A DNA stretch of 64,000 nucleotides from Edaphobacter sp. (GTDB lineage: Bacteria; Acidobacteriota; Terriglobia; Terriglobales; Acidobacteriaceae): NCBI GenBank assembly GCA_025462755.1, contig JAOAPF010000172.1, positions 1 to 64,000 of the forward strand, written 5' to 3'. Shown piece by piece: positions 35,092-42,967 of the stretch. Position numbers and translations under genes: made by a program. Numbering within the stretch: position 1 is the stretch's first letter; every line of letters starts with the position of its first letter. Under the pieces are notes generated by a model, which saw only the letters and a program-made list of their open reading frames with translations, was not told the DNA's origin and did no database searches.

Positions 35092-35404
35092 GCTTAGGGG
35101 CGCCTTCAGAGCCTGTCCTGAGCGCAGTCGAATGGATGCCCGAAAACAGCCGCCGCGAAGCGGCCACCGCTCTGCCGAAGGCCGGACCGAAGTCCGAAGG
35201 TCGAAGCGACTCACTTCTTCTTCGCCGCAGGCTTAGGCTTCAGCGCCCCCGCATACGCATAACTCGCTTTATCACACCTGCTACGGAACGTGTCGGGGCT
35301 GCTTGGCGTATGAGACAGGTGCCGAAGCTCTTCCCCTATCAGAGAAGATATGGCCCTAACAGACCAGACCTGCGATGAAGCTAGTCGGCCCGATTGCTTC
35401 TCGC
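35092..35404. other. Gene-free region of repeat and gene fragments
   Basis: It contains a GAGCCTGTCCTGAGCGCAGT element at about 35108 and a 3' fragment of a TfoX-like gene (35211-35285, minus). No intact gene is seen. Confidence 0.55.
35172..35285 (-). pseudogene. 3' fragment of a TfoX-like gene with its downstream repeat
   Basis: On the minus strand the end reads SYAYAGALKPKPAAKKK then stop at 35211. The preceding codons decay into unrelated sequence. The flank beyond the stop (35172-35210, GAAGTCCGAAGGTCGAAGCG) is shared with the copy at 38543-38655. Confidence 0.7.
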
Positions 35405-35824
35405 TCACCGTGATTTCGGCTTGCTCTTGCCGTCGAGGTTGAGCGCCACTGCAGCGCGGATGAGATCCTTCAAGGCCGCCTCATCGACCTTGTCGCCTTC
35501 GTGGATGTCGATGGCGCGCCTGACATTCCCGTCGAGGCTGGAGTTGAATAGACCGGAAGGATCCTTCAACGCAGCTCCCTTGGCAAAGGTCATCTTGACG
35601 GCGTTCTTGTACGTCTCTCCCGTGCAGACGATGCCACCGTGGGAGAAGACGGGAGTCCCCGGCGATGTCGGCTTGACCCACTTCCACTCTTCAACGATCT
35701 CAGGGTCTGCCTTGTGAATGATCTCGCGAACCTTCGCGAGCATCTTCCCGCGCCAGTCCCCAAGTTCCTTGATCTTCTCGTCGATGAATGCAGAGGCAGA
35801 TTCCACCGAGACCCTCCTTTTCAT
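35405..35824 (-). CDS. DUF1801 domain protein
   Basis: A 139-residue soluble protein from MKRRVSVES at 35824. The DUF1801 pattern is clear: KVREIIHKADPEIVEEWKWV, then PVFSHGGIVCTGETYKNAVK and MTFAKGAALKDPSG, ending in helix AALKDLIRAAVALN and a Lys/Ser tail. The family (YdhG-like) is widespread and resembles an iron-chaperone frataxin fold; its role is not settled. GGAGGG is upstream. It is a single gene between decayed DNA and an IS-like end. Confidence 0.85.
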   Translation of the reverse strand: MKRRVSVESASAFIDEKIKELGDWRGKMLAKVREIIHKADPEIVEEWKWVKPTSPGTPVFSHGGIVCTGETYKNAVKMTFAKGAALKDPSGLFNSSLDGNVRRAIDIHEGDKVDEAALKDLIRAAVALNLDGKSKPKSR

Positions 35825-36301
35825 GTACAGCTCCAACTCTCGCACTTAATTTAGCCTGCGCTCAGCGTAACCTGCAACCTCCGCCAACGTCGGGTAGTGG
35901 GTCAGTTTGGAGTGAATGACTGAAGTTTCCGAAAACCCGACCTCTCGGACATATCGATGGACATCAGCTTAGCGGTGGGACTTATGTCTTCTCACACGCT
36001 TTTACCCCCCGTCTCCAGGGAACTTGTACTGCAGCCTACAGCGAATCTCATCGAACATGATGATTATGGGCGTATCACCACCCGAGCTACATGCGTTCCT
36101 TTGGCGGGATCGGCGGGCGTGACGGGCGAGGCGAGTTGTCCGTCAGCGGAAGAGGCCGGAGTGCCGTTGGGTGCGGATCTACTACAAAAATGGTATGGCG
36201 TGGATTGCCTCGCAACCCTACGCTCCGAGAGTGCAGCGGAAGATTGGTCTGGTCGATGCGGGGCAAGACCCATATGATTCCCACAGAGGTTCAACCTACG
36301 G
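35825..36301. other. Spacer containing an IS-like end, no intact gene
   Basis: The IS-like inverted end lies at 35888-35913. An open frame at 36171-36290 would read IYYKNGMAWIASQPYAPRVQ, which looks like a fragment of a real protein but matches nothing I recognise. The 107-codon frame from 35957 is not supported by a start signal. Confidence 0.4.
35888..35913 (+). repeat. Left IS-like inverted end
   Basis: CGTCGGGTAGTGGGTCAGTT continuing TGGAGT. It matches the reverse complement of 37115-37140 at 22 of 26 positions. GTAGTGGGTCAGTTT is the type of sequence found at ends of IS21-like and other insertion sequences. Confidence 0.65.
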
Positions 36302-36928
36302 ATGCCTGAAATGGAAATACCTGACTACTACGAACTTCTCGAGGTTAGCCCTCAGGCTACTGATGAGACAATTCATCGTGTCTACCGCTATATGGCGGCT
36401 CGGTATCATCCTGACAATTTGGGAACGGGGAATCTGGAAAAGTTCACCCAACTAACGTCGGCCTACAAAGTTCTCTCGGATCCTAATAGAAGATCTGAAT
36501 ACGATGCTCAGCGAGCGACGCGTCAACCTACGATTCGAAATCCGATGTCGAGCACGGTTGATTTCATGGACCAGGGGGAGGGTGACCTGAACCGCCGACT
36601 CGCGGTACTTGCGATCCTCTATTACCGTCGACGTATATATCCCAATAGCCCGGAAGTGTCTCTCGCCGAAATTGAACAGCGAATGGGGTTCCCACGCGAT
36701 TATCTTGACTTCACGACTTGGTATCTGGCGAAAAAGAGGTATATCACCCGGGCGGATAACTCGGATTTTACCCTGACGGTTGAAGGCGTGGACTTCATCG
36801 AAACGCAGCGTGCAACCATACCACTGTTGGACAAGTTGCTTACAAACGGAAGTCACACCGATGATAACGAAGTACGCAGCCGTCTGCTTGCTTCTGAGCC
36901 GCCACCTCCGGATAGTCCAAGCTATTAG
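36302..36928 (+). CDS. J-domain protein with C-terminal winged-helix-like part
   Basis: A 208-residue protein. Residues 8-72 are a J domain (DYYELLEVSPQATDETIHRV) with the HPD motif at 36-38 and the closing LTSAYKVLSDPNRRSEYDA. There is no Gly/Phe region and no zinc domain, so it is a type III J protein. It should stimulate an Hsp70 for a special client. Residues about 95-175 (LNRRLAVLAILYYRRRIYPN, MGFPRDYLDFTTWYLAKKRY, FTLTVEGVDFIE) look like a winged helix. The gene lies between inverted IS-like ends, and no transposase is seen. Confidence 0.85.
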   Translation: MPEMEIPDYYELLEVSPQATDETIHRVYRYMAARYHPDNLGTGNLEKFTQLTSAYKVLSDPNRRSEYDAQRATRQPTIRNPMSSTVDFMDQGEGDLNRRLAVLAILYYRRRIYPNSPEVSLAEIEQRMGFPRDYLDFTTWYLAKKRYITRADNSDFTLTVEGVDFIETQRATIPLLDKLLTNGSHTDDNEVRSRLLASEPPPPDSPSY

Positions 36929-37172
36929 GAGTTTCCGGTCGTGGTTTTAGCAACTGAGATGATCTCGCAGTTGTAGAAACAGTTCTTGGCAGCCGGAAAC
37001 CAGTCGAGCCAGCGCCGCACGTCTCGCTTTCCGAGGCGTGGATAGCCGCTGGACCCAGAATTCGCCGTCCAAGTGGACCAGTAACGGGGTTATAGGTAAC
37101 TTTGGTTGCCCCGGAGTCAAAACTGGCCCACTACCCAACGTCGCCGCCTCCTCGCACTCCTACGACTTGCGG
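36929..37172. other. Spacer containing the right IS-like end
   Basis: No gene. The inverted end is at 37115-37140. AAGTGGACCAGTAACGGGG at about 37073 is a weaker internal echo of the same motif. Confidence 0.45.
37115..37140 (-). repeat. Right IS-like inverted end
   Basis: Read on the minus strand: CGTTGGGTAGTGGGCCAGTT continuing TTGACT. It pairs with 35888-35913 at 22 of 26 positions, defining a 1253-bp interval. Confidence 0.65.
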
Positions 37173-37634
37173 TCAGGCGCTCGCCAGCGTGGCCTGCAGC
37201 CGGCGCCAGAAGAAGTACGAGAGCCCCCAGAGCACGCTGGTGGTCGCCGACGGGGCCAACGCTGCCGGGCGATCGCCGATCGAGAGGTGGGCGATGAGCG
37301 CCGAGACGAGGTTGATGGCGAAGCCGGCGTAGGCCCAATCCTTGATTACGTAGATGACGCCCCGCGCGGGGACCATGGGGACGAGCAGTGCGGCCACGCC
37401 TGCCACCTTGGCCCACGAGAGCTCCACACGGAACCAGACGGCGGGGAAGCCGAGGCGGGTGAACGCCTGCGCCGCCTCCGGCAGGCGCAGTAGCTCGTAG
37501 TAGGCGGTGAAGCTCATCTCCAGGCAGAAGAGCGTCGTGAAGATCCAGAAGCCGGCGACCAGCCCCCTGGAGGCCTTCATCTTGCCGGAGACCTTCATCC
37601 TGTAAGAGTCCATCATGCTATCCGACGCGATCAT
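37173..37634 (-). CDS. DoxX-like membrane protein
   Basis: A 153-residue protein with four predicted membrane helices: LVAGFWIFTTLFCLEMSFTA, VAGVAALLVPMV, AYAGFAINLVSALIAHLSIG and SVLWGLSYFFWRRL. It resembles the DoxX-like family that follows ArsR and SRPBCC genes in many bacteria. The start at 37634 overlaps the SRPBCC stop (ATGA), so it is the third gene of an ArsR-SRPBCC-DoxX operon. The function of the trio is not established; redox or organic-solute stress has been suggested for DoxX relatives. Confidence 0.82.
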   Translation of the reverse strand: MIASDSMMDSYRMKVSGKMKASRGLVAGFWIFTTLFCLEMSFTAYYELLRLPEAAQAFTRLGFPAVWFRVELSWAKVAGVAALLVPMVPARGVIYVIKDWAYAGFAINLVSALIAHLSIGDRPAALAPSATTSVLWGLSYFFWRRLQATLASA

Positions 37635-38089
37635 GCCGCACCCCCGGCGAGCACCCGCTCCAGGGCGCCGAAGAATTTCTGCCAGCCGTAGTTTGCACCC
37701 TGATACGCTGCCTGCTGATCGGGACGGAAGCCGGACTGCTCCATGCGAACGTGGGTGCCGCCCTCCGCTGGAGTCAATGTCCAGAGCACCACCCATTGAA
37801 GCCCGGATTCGCTTCCTCCAACACCCCAGTTATAGGACAGGCGTTGGAGTGGGTCGACGATCAGCACCTCGCAGTCGACAACACCATTCCAGTTCGGTAC
37901 CGGATCGGCCCGGAATTGGAACTTCCGCCCGACCACCGGCTCGAAGTCGTTGTTCATCATCCATTGCGCGAGCAGCGGGCTCTCGGTGAGCGCCCGCCAA
38001 AGCTTCTCTGGCGGGTGTGGGAATATCCTCTCGACTACAAGTGTGCGGGGACTCTCTGCTGGATTGCTCCTGTCTGCTGCGTTGCTCAT
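37631..38089 (-). CDS. SRPBCC/AHSA1-like START-domain protein
   Basis: A 152-residue protein with a single AHSA1-type hydrophobic-pocket domain: RTLVVERIFPHPPEKLWRAL, ESPLLAQWMMNND, FRADPVPNWNGVVDCEVLIV, WTLTPAEGGTHVRMEQSGF and a long C-terminal helix (GWQKFFGALERVLAGG). Such domains bind small hydrophobic ligands. It overlaps arsR by 4 nt and doxX by 4 nt, so all three are co-translated. The ligand may be the signal handled by the ArsR regulator; this is inference. Confidence 0.88.
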   Translation of the reverse strand: MSNAADRSNPAESPRTLVVERIFPHPPEKLWRALTESPLLAQWMMNNDFEPVVGRKFQFRADPVPNWNGVVDCEVLIVDPLQRLSYNWGVGGSESGLQWVVLWTLTPAEGGTHVRMEQSGFRPDQQAAYQGANYGWQKFFGALERVLAGGAA

Positions 38090-38418
38090 GGCTCCATCCT
38101 TTCCAAAAGAGCTTCAAGCTGGTCAAACCGGTCACGCCAGAAGGCGCCGTAGAGATTGAGCCAGTCCACCATCGGAGCCAGCGCATCGGGCTGCGCGCGA
38201 TAGTGGGTTTCGCGTCCCGCACGGCGATGCCGCACCAACTTTGCCCGCTTCAGCACTGTCAGGTGCTTGGAGACAGCAGGCTGCGATACGCCCGCAAAGC
38301 GAGTCAATGCGTGAACGGTCTGTTCGCCCTGCCGGCTCAACTCCTCGAAAATAGCCCTGCGAGTCGGGTCGGCAAGAGCCCGGAACACGTGATTGGCAGT
38401 GGCCGGCTTCACAGACAA
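38086..38418 (-). CDS. ArsR-family winged-helix repressor
   Basis: A 110-residue regulator. The winged helix is plain: FRALADPTRRAIFEELSRQG, then VSQPAVSKHLTVLKRAKLVR, then HRRAGRETHYRAQP. No Cys metal-binding motif is present, so it is probably not an arsenic or metal sensor. The start appears to be a TTG at 38418, with a GTG at 38412 as alternative; both lie at the edge of a 32-bp palindrome that is likely its own operator. The messenger would have a very short or no leader. Confidence 0.88.
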   Translation of the reverse strand: MSVKPATANHVFRALADPTRRAIFEELSRQGEQTVHALTRFAGVSQPAVSKHLTVLKRAKLVRHRRAGRETHYRAQPDALAPMVDWLNLYGAFWRDRFDQLEALLERMEP

Positions 38419-38445
38419 ACCATAGCCAAATGGTTATGGTTTGTC
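38414..38445. promoter_or_regulatory. 32-bp palindromic operator at the arsR start
   Basis: GACAAACCATAGCCAAATGG then TTATGGTTTGTC. The outer 11 bases of each side are exact inverted copies, with the inner CCA/TGG also symmetric. The left arm overlaps the arsR start codon. Confidence 0.8.
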
Positions 38446-38810
38446 AAGCGAAACATGAAGCAATTGCCACTTTCGTGGCGGGCCTACGGAGAAACAACTC
38501 CTTCGATTGCGCAGCAGGAGGTGAGCTGAGGACTACGGTCTGACTGCCGAGGGCCGAGCGAAGTCCGAAGGACGAAGCGACTCACTTCTTCTTCGCCGTA
38601 GGCTCAGGCTTCAGCGCCCCTGCGACGCAAAATTTCAATCCATATACTGCGCCCTAAAGTGCCAACGTACATTGCTGTGAGAATATGTGTCCAGCGGCGG
38701 AGCCTGCACCAGCAGCTGCTCCAGCCGATCGAACTAACGCTCCCCGCTCTCCAGTACCAGATCCACTCCACAGAGTCACACCGGGCCCAAACCGAACCTA
38801 AGGAGAGATC
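38446..38810. other. Gene-free region
   Basis: It contains a decayed TfoX-like 3' fragment (38543-38655) and the leader of the PEP-CTERM remnant with an excellent ribosome binding site (AAGGAGA). No other gene is supported. Confidence 0.55.
38543..38655 (-). pseudogene. Second 3' fragment of a TfoX-like gene with shared downstream repeat
   Basis: On the minus strand TATATGGATTGAAATTTTGC then a GGGGCGCTGAAGCCTGAGCC tail matches the intact-type end TATCTGGATTTGAGTTTTGC with indels and an in-frame stop. The bases after the tail (GAAGTCCGAAGGACGAAGCG) are common to the copy at 35172. Confidence 0.65.
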
Positions 38811-39004
38811 ATGCGCATACAACCCGTCCTCGCCGCCGCCATCCTCGCCACCAGCCTGATCGCCCAACGCTGACACCCTGTTTCGTCGAAGCAGGCACCT
38901 TGACTCTCGCCTCCTCCGCTCCGACCCCCGCGCCCGCATCCATAGCCCTCCTGGCCACCGGCCTGCTCGGAGCCGTCCACCTCACCGGTCGCCGACGCTC
39001 CTGA
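38811..39004 (+). pseudogene. Miniature PEP-CTERM protein remnant
   Basis: A ribosome binding site AAGGAGA and ATG open a signal peptide (MRIQPVLAAAILATSLIAQR) that meets TGA. A one-base shift gives TPCFVEAGTLTLASSAPTPA then PASIALLATGLLGAVHLTGR and RRS stop. That is a PEP-CTERM sorting tail: Pro-Ala-Ser turn, hydrophobic helix and Arg cluster. The body of the protein is missing, so this is a deletion remnant of an exosortase substrate. Confidence 0.65.
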
Positions 39005-39051
39005 AAGCCGCACAAATCTTCCAGCTAACCGGCAACCCACCTGGCCGAACC

Positions 39052-39460
39052 TCACTTCTTCTTCGCCGTAGGCCTAGGCTTCAGAACCCCGCATACGCAA
39101 AACTCAAATCCAGATACCTAGCCAGTTCCTTCGTCTTCCCCAGCAACCCATCCGGCACCACAACATATTCCTTCATCACCGCGCCATAAGCCTCCAGCAG
39201 CGTCGTCCCATACTTTTCAGAAACTTCGCGCGCTCCTCCTCCGACATCCGAATCCCCTGCCTCTCCGATCCCAACAGAATCGTGAACATATTCCTATTCA
39301 CCGCCGTGTACGGATTCGCATCGCCCTTCCGCTCAATCTCAGGCCGCGTCGCAATCAGCTTGTCATACAACGCCACCTTATCCGTCGCTCCCGCCGTCTT
39401 CGCAGCCGCCTTCTTATCCGTAGCCGGCTTCTCGTTCGTTTTTTTCTTCGTGGTCATCAT
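39052..39460 (-). pseudogene. TfoX-like N-terminal domain protein with two frameshifts
   Basis: From ATG 39460 the product reads a Lys-rich start (MTTKKKTNEKPATDKKAAAK), then NPYTAVNRNMFTILLGSERQ and MSEEERAKFLK. A frameshift near 39215 is needed to continue KYGTTLLEAYGAVMKEYVVV and LGKTKELARYLDLSFAYAG. A second one-base loss near 39082 gives the tail LKPRPTAKKK. The whole matches the TfoX-like family with a KPKP-KKK tail. Without repair the protein ends early (RCWRLMAR). Confidence 0.75.
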
Positions 39461-39962
39461 CTGCCGCCTCCGCTGCGGTGTTCCTGACATCGCTAAAGAT
39501 TCAGAAACCTCAGCAAACTCGGATGTCAAGTTCCGAATCCCTCAAAACCCAGCCCGCAAAATCCCTAAACCACCCAAATGGAGCAACCTGCAAGCCAAAA
39601 TATATCCGCCCAATCTGGCATTTTAGTTACACCCAATGCGTTAAAATAGAAAGAGAAAAAAGCAAAGAGATCGCATCAACGAAGTCGAAAAACAGCGGCC
39701 CGGCCAAAAGCCGGGCCTTCGCTTTTTAACTGAGAAAGGAAGCGGACACGCAAATTCACTTGAGCGCAGCGCTCGGCCCCCGTTCGTCGTGGCGGGAGTC
39801 GTGCTTGCCGGCGGCGCCCCGTGCAGCTTGCATGCAGTCTGGTCCGCTTCCCGCCGGTTGAAGGGGATTCCAGTGCCTCCACTCTGGAGAGCGTATTCGG
39901 GTGGCGGTCTATTCGGAGATCTCAGGCCCAACGGTGTTTGTCGTAGCGGTTAAACTGTTGGG
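39461..39962. other. Gene-free region before priA
   Basis: It contains a bidirectional terminator-like hairpin at 39697-39726 and a C/G-rich stretch up to priA. Open frames here are short and unsupported. A TTAAAAT at 39641 could be a -10 box for a short transcript ending at the hairpin, but no clear -35 is visible. Confidence 0.4.
39697..39726. terminator. Orphan rho-independent terminator
   Basis: GGCCCGGC, loop CAAAA, GCCGGGCC is followed by TTCGCTTTTT on the plus strand; on the minus strand GCTGTTTTT follows. There is no gene directly upstream on either strand. Confidence 0.6.
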
Positions 39963-42455
39963 ATGCCGTTGTTTTGCGATGTCGCCCTGCCTGTGCCTCT
40001 GGACCAGACATTTACCTATGCGGTGAATGGGGTTGTTCCAGTGGTTGGGGCGCGGGTGCTGGTGCCGTTCAGCGGGCAGAAGCTGATGGGCGTGGTGGTG
40101 CGGGTGCACGAGGATCGGCCGGCGGAGGAGTTTGAGATCAAGCCGGTGCAGCAGGTGCTCGATGAGGCGGCGTTGCTGCCGGACGAGTTGATGAACCTGG
40201 CTGAGTGGATCGCTCAGTATTACGTTGCGCCGCTGGGTGAGGTGCTGCGGGGAATGTTGCCGCTGGCGGCGGAGGTGAAGCGGCATTTTTCTTATCGCAT
40301 CGCAGAGGCTGGGCGGAAGGTTCTGTATGAAGGTGCCGCGAAGGGCTCGTCGCGCCGGTCGAAGCTGACGGCTGAGGAACAGAACCGAGAGTATGCAGTG
40401 CTGAATTATCTCGAGGGTGGGGAGCAGGCAAAGATGTCGGCGCTGCGATCGGCTACAGGCGCGAATAAAGGTTTGCTCGAGGGGATGGTCAGGAAGAAGT
40501 GGCTGATGCGTGAGGCGTTGGCGGAGGAGCGCGATGCGAGACGGCTGGAGAAAGTGGCAGTGCTGGTGCCGGAGGCTCGACTGCCGAAGCTGAATGACAA
40601 CCAGACCGCGATTCTTGCGGAGTTAGCGGCTGTGGGTGGGCGAATGCGAGTGACTGATCTGCATATCGCGTCGACGGGGGCGGGGGTGCCGATGTCGACT
40701 CTCGGGACGCTGGTGAAGCGCGGGCTGGTGGCGATTGAAGAAGTGGCGGAGGAGTTTCATCTCGGTGGTGTTTCGGCGCAGGGGAAGAAGCATGCGCATG
40801 AGCACGCTCTGAATGAGGCGCAGATGGGCGCGTTGGGTACGATCGCGGCGGCGATGGATAAAGGCGGTTTCCGGCCGCATCTGCTGTATGGAATCACTGG
40901 GTCGGGCAAGACTACGGTTTATTTTGCGGCCATGCGCCGGGCTTTAGATGCTGGGAAGTCGGCGCTGCTGCTGGTTCCGGAGATTGGGCTGACGCCGGCG
41001 ATGGCAGCGCAGATGTACGCGGCGTTTGAAGGTGAAGTTGCGATGCTGCATTCGCAGTTGACCCCGGATGAGCGCGCGGAGCAGTGGCACAGAATTCGGC
41101 GGGGCGAGGCCAGGATTGTGGTCGGGACACGGTCGGCCGTATTTGCGCCGATGGTGAATCTGGGATTGATCATCGTCGATGAGGAGCACGATTCGAGTTA
41201 CAAGCAGGAAGAGACGCCGCGATATCACGGGCGTGATGTTGCAGTGGTGCGGGCGAAATTAAATGAGGCGGTCGTTGTGCTCGGGTCGGCGACGCCTTCG
41301 CTCGAGAGTTGGGCAAATGCAGACAAGGGACGGTATGTGCGTGTGGAGATGCGCGAACGCGTGATGGAGCGGCCGCTGCCAGCGGTGGAACTGGTGGATA
41401 TGCGTGCAGAGTTTCGCGAAACGGGGCAGGAACATATCTTTTCGAGGAAGCTGACTGAGGAGACCCAGCTTACGCTCGATCGCGGAGAGCAGGTGATTTT
41501 GCTGCTGAACCGGCGGGGGTATTCGACCGTAGTGATGTGCCGCAGCTGCGGAGAAAAGATCGAGTGCGAGAACTGCGCGATCTCAATGACGTATCACAAG
41601 AAGGTGAGCGACAACGATGCGATAGCGCAGCCAGGCCAGAGACTGGAGTGTCACTACTGCGGATTTCGACGCGCGGTGCCGAAGGTCTGTCCGAAGTGCG
41701 AGAGCGAGCATCTTTATTTCCTTGGGGCCGGGTCGCAGCAGGGCGAGGAGCGGCTGCAGGAGTTGTTTCCGGCGGCGCGGATTGGAAGGATGGATCGCGA
41801 TACTGTGCGCGGGCGCAGCGACATGGAGCGGCTCTTGGCCCGCTTGCACAGCGGAGAGATCAATCTGCTCGTCGGTACGCAGATGATTGCAAAGGGACAC
41901 GATATTCATGGCGTAACGCTTGTGGGCGTGGTGGGAGCGGACTTTCAACTCGGGCTGCCGGACTTTCGCGCGGCGGAGCGGGTGTTTCAGCTGCTGACGC
42001 AGGTGTCGGGCCGGGCAGGACGAGGGGATTTGCCAGGGAAGGTGCTGGTGCAGACCTATCATCCCGATCATTATGCGATTCAGCTTGCGGCGGCCCATGA
42101 CTATCCGGGGTTTGTGGCTAAGGAAATGAACTATCGGCGGTGGATGCACTATCCGCCGTTTGCCGTTCTGGCGAACGTGGTGATTCAAAGCGAGAAGTTG
42201 GAGGAAGCTACGGCTTGGGCGGGCACTTTAGGGGGATGGTTTCAACAGGCAAGGCCGGACAAGGTACGAGTGCTCGGGCCAGCGGCTGCTCCCATCGTGC
42301 GGCTCAAGCGAATTTATCGTTTCCACTTTGTGTTGAAGGCGGAGCGGCGGCAGGCGCTGGGGTCCACCCTGCGAGCCATGCTTGCCTACGCAGACACACA
42401 GGGTATCGCCCGCCGGAACCTGGTGGTCGACGTAGACGCTGTTCACTTAATGTGA
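39963..42455 (+). CDS. priA: Primosomal protein N' (replication restart helicase PriA)
   Basis: An 830-residue 3'-to-5' DNA helicase that reloads the replisome at stalled forks. The N-terminal DNA-binding domain starts CDVALPVPLDQTFTYAVNG. Walker A GITGSGKTT is near 309-317, the helicase DEEHD near 406-410, and two zinc clusters of Cys span about 526-580 (CRSCGEKIECENC and CHYCGF...CPKC). Motifs V and VI include GTQMIAKGHD and LTQVSGRAGRGD. The length is slightly above E. coli PriA because of a charged insert about 115-160. It stands alone, convergent with the HU gene 16 nt away. Confidence 0.95.
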   Translation: MPLFCDVALPVPLDQTFTYAVNGVVPVVGARVLVPFSGQKLMGVVVRVHEDRPAEEFEIKPVQQVLDEAALLPDELMNLAEWIAQYYVAPLGEVLRGMLPLAAEVKRHFSYRIAEAGRKVLYEGAAKGSSRRSKLTAEEQNREYAVLNYLEGGEQAKMSALRSATGANKGLLEGMVRKKWLMREALAEERDARRLEKVAVLVPEARLPKLNDNQTAILAELAAVGGRMRVTDLHIASTGAGVPMSTLGTLVKRGLVAIEEVAEEFHLGGVSAQGKKHAHEHALNEAQMGALGTIAAAMDKGGFRPHLLYGITGSGKTTVYFAAMRRALDAGKSALLLVPEIGLTPAMAAQMYAAFEGEVAMLHSQLTPDERAEQWHRIRRGEARIVVGTRSAVFAPMVNLGLIIVDEEHDSSYKQEETPRYHGRDVAVVRAKLNEAVVVLGSATPSLESWANADKGRYVRVEMRERVMERPLPAVELVDMRAEFRETGQEHIFSRKLTEETQLTLDRGEQVILLLNRRGYSTVVMCRSCGEKIECENCAISMTYHKKVSDNDAIAQPGQRLECHYCGFRRAVPKVCPKCESEHLYFLGAGSQQGEERLQELFPAARIGRMDRDTVRGRSDMERLLARLHSGEINLLVGTQMIAKGHDIHGVTLVGVVGADFQLGLPDFRAAERVFQLLTQVSGRAGRGDLPGKVLVQTYHPDHYAIQLAAAHDYPGFVAKEMNYRRWMHYPPFAVLANVVIQSEKLEEATAWAGTLGGWFQQARPDKVRVLGPAAAPIVRLKRIYRFHFVLKAERRQALGSTLRAMLAYADTQGIARRNLVVDVDAVHLM

Positions 42456-42471
42456 GTGGCGCAGTAAGGAG

Positions 42472-42741
42472 CTAGTCGAGTAGATGGAGCTCTTTGCCGG
42501 GCTTGAAGCGGACTGCTTTGCCTGGAGCGATGGTGACTTCGGCACCTGTCCTGGGATTGCGGCCGATGCCCGTTTTACGCGGCTTGACGGTGAAGACACC
42601 GAAGCCGCGCAGTTCGATGCGGTCGCCCGCGATGAGGGTCTGCTTCATGCTGTCGAAGATCGCGTCTACCGCAGACTCTGCTTTGGTTCGTGGCAGTCCG
42701 GTACGCTCAACAACCCTTTGTATAAGATCCTGCTTAATCAT
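42472..42741 (-). CDS. HU/IHF-family nucleoid DNA-binding protein
   Basis: An 89-residue histone-like protein. MIKQDLIQRVVERTGLPRTK forms the dimerization helices. The beta arm is ELRGFGVFTVKPRKTGIGRN, then PRTGAEVTIAPGKAVRFKPG, with the Pro of RNPRTG intercalating DNA. The sequence is between HU and IHF-alpha; VVERTGLP favours an IHF-like subfamily. A well-formed promoter lies about 60-95 nt upstream (42807-42835). Confidence 0.93.
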   Translation of the reverse strand: MIKQDLIQRVVERTGLPRTKAESAVDAIFDSMKQTLIAGDRIELRGFGVFTVKPRKTGIGRNPRTGAEVTIAPGKAVRFKPGKELHLLD

Positions 42742-42806
42742 CTGGGCCGCCGTCCTTGGGCTGTAATTTTAGATTAATGTGGTACTGACCGGGTTTTAGT
42801 AACGTG

Positions 42807-42835
42807 ATGTTAGAAAGTCAATGCAAGATTGTCAA
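42807..42835 (-). promoter_or_regulatory. Sigma-70 promoter for the HU/IHF gene
   Basis: On the minus strand TTGACA (42835-42830), a 17-nt spacer and TAACAT (42812-42807). The start codon is at 42741. Confidence 0.75.
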
Positions 42836-42967
42836 TGAAAGAACACTACCGTAAGATGAAGAATCTAATGAGGCAAGGATGCAGGGTTCCGAATCGCCCT
42901 TAAATCTACACCCTTCTGCCAGAATTAGAGACTGAATTGTTAATTACGAAGGGAAAAACAAACTTCT

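Noticed and set aside
35957-36277. 107-codon open frame before the J-domain gene
   Set aside because: No ribosome binding site, no recognisable product, and it competes with another frame (IYYKNGMAW) in the same DNA.
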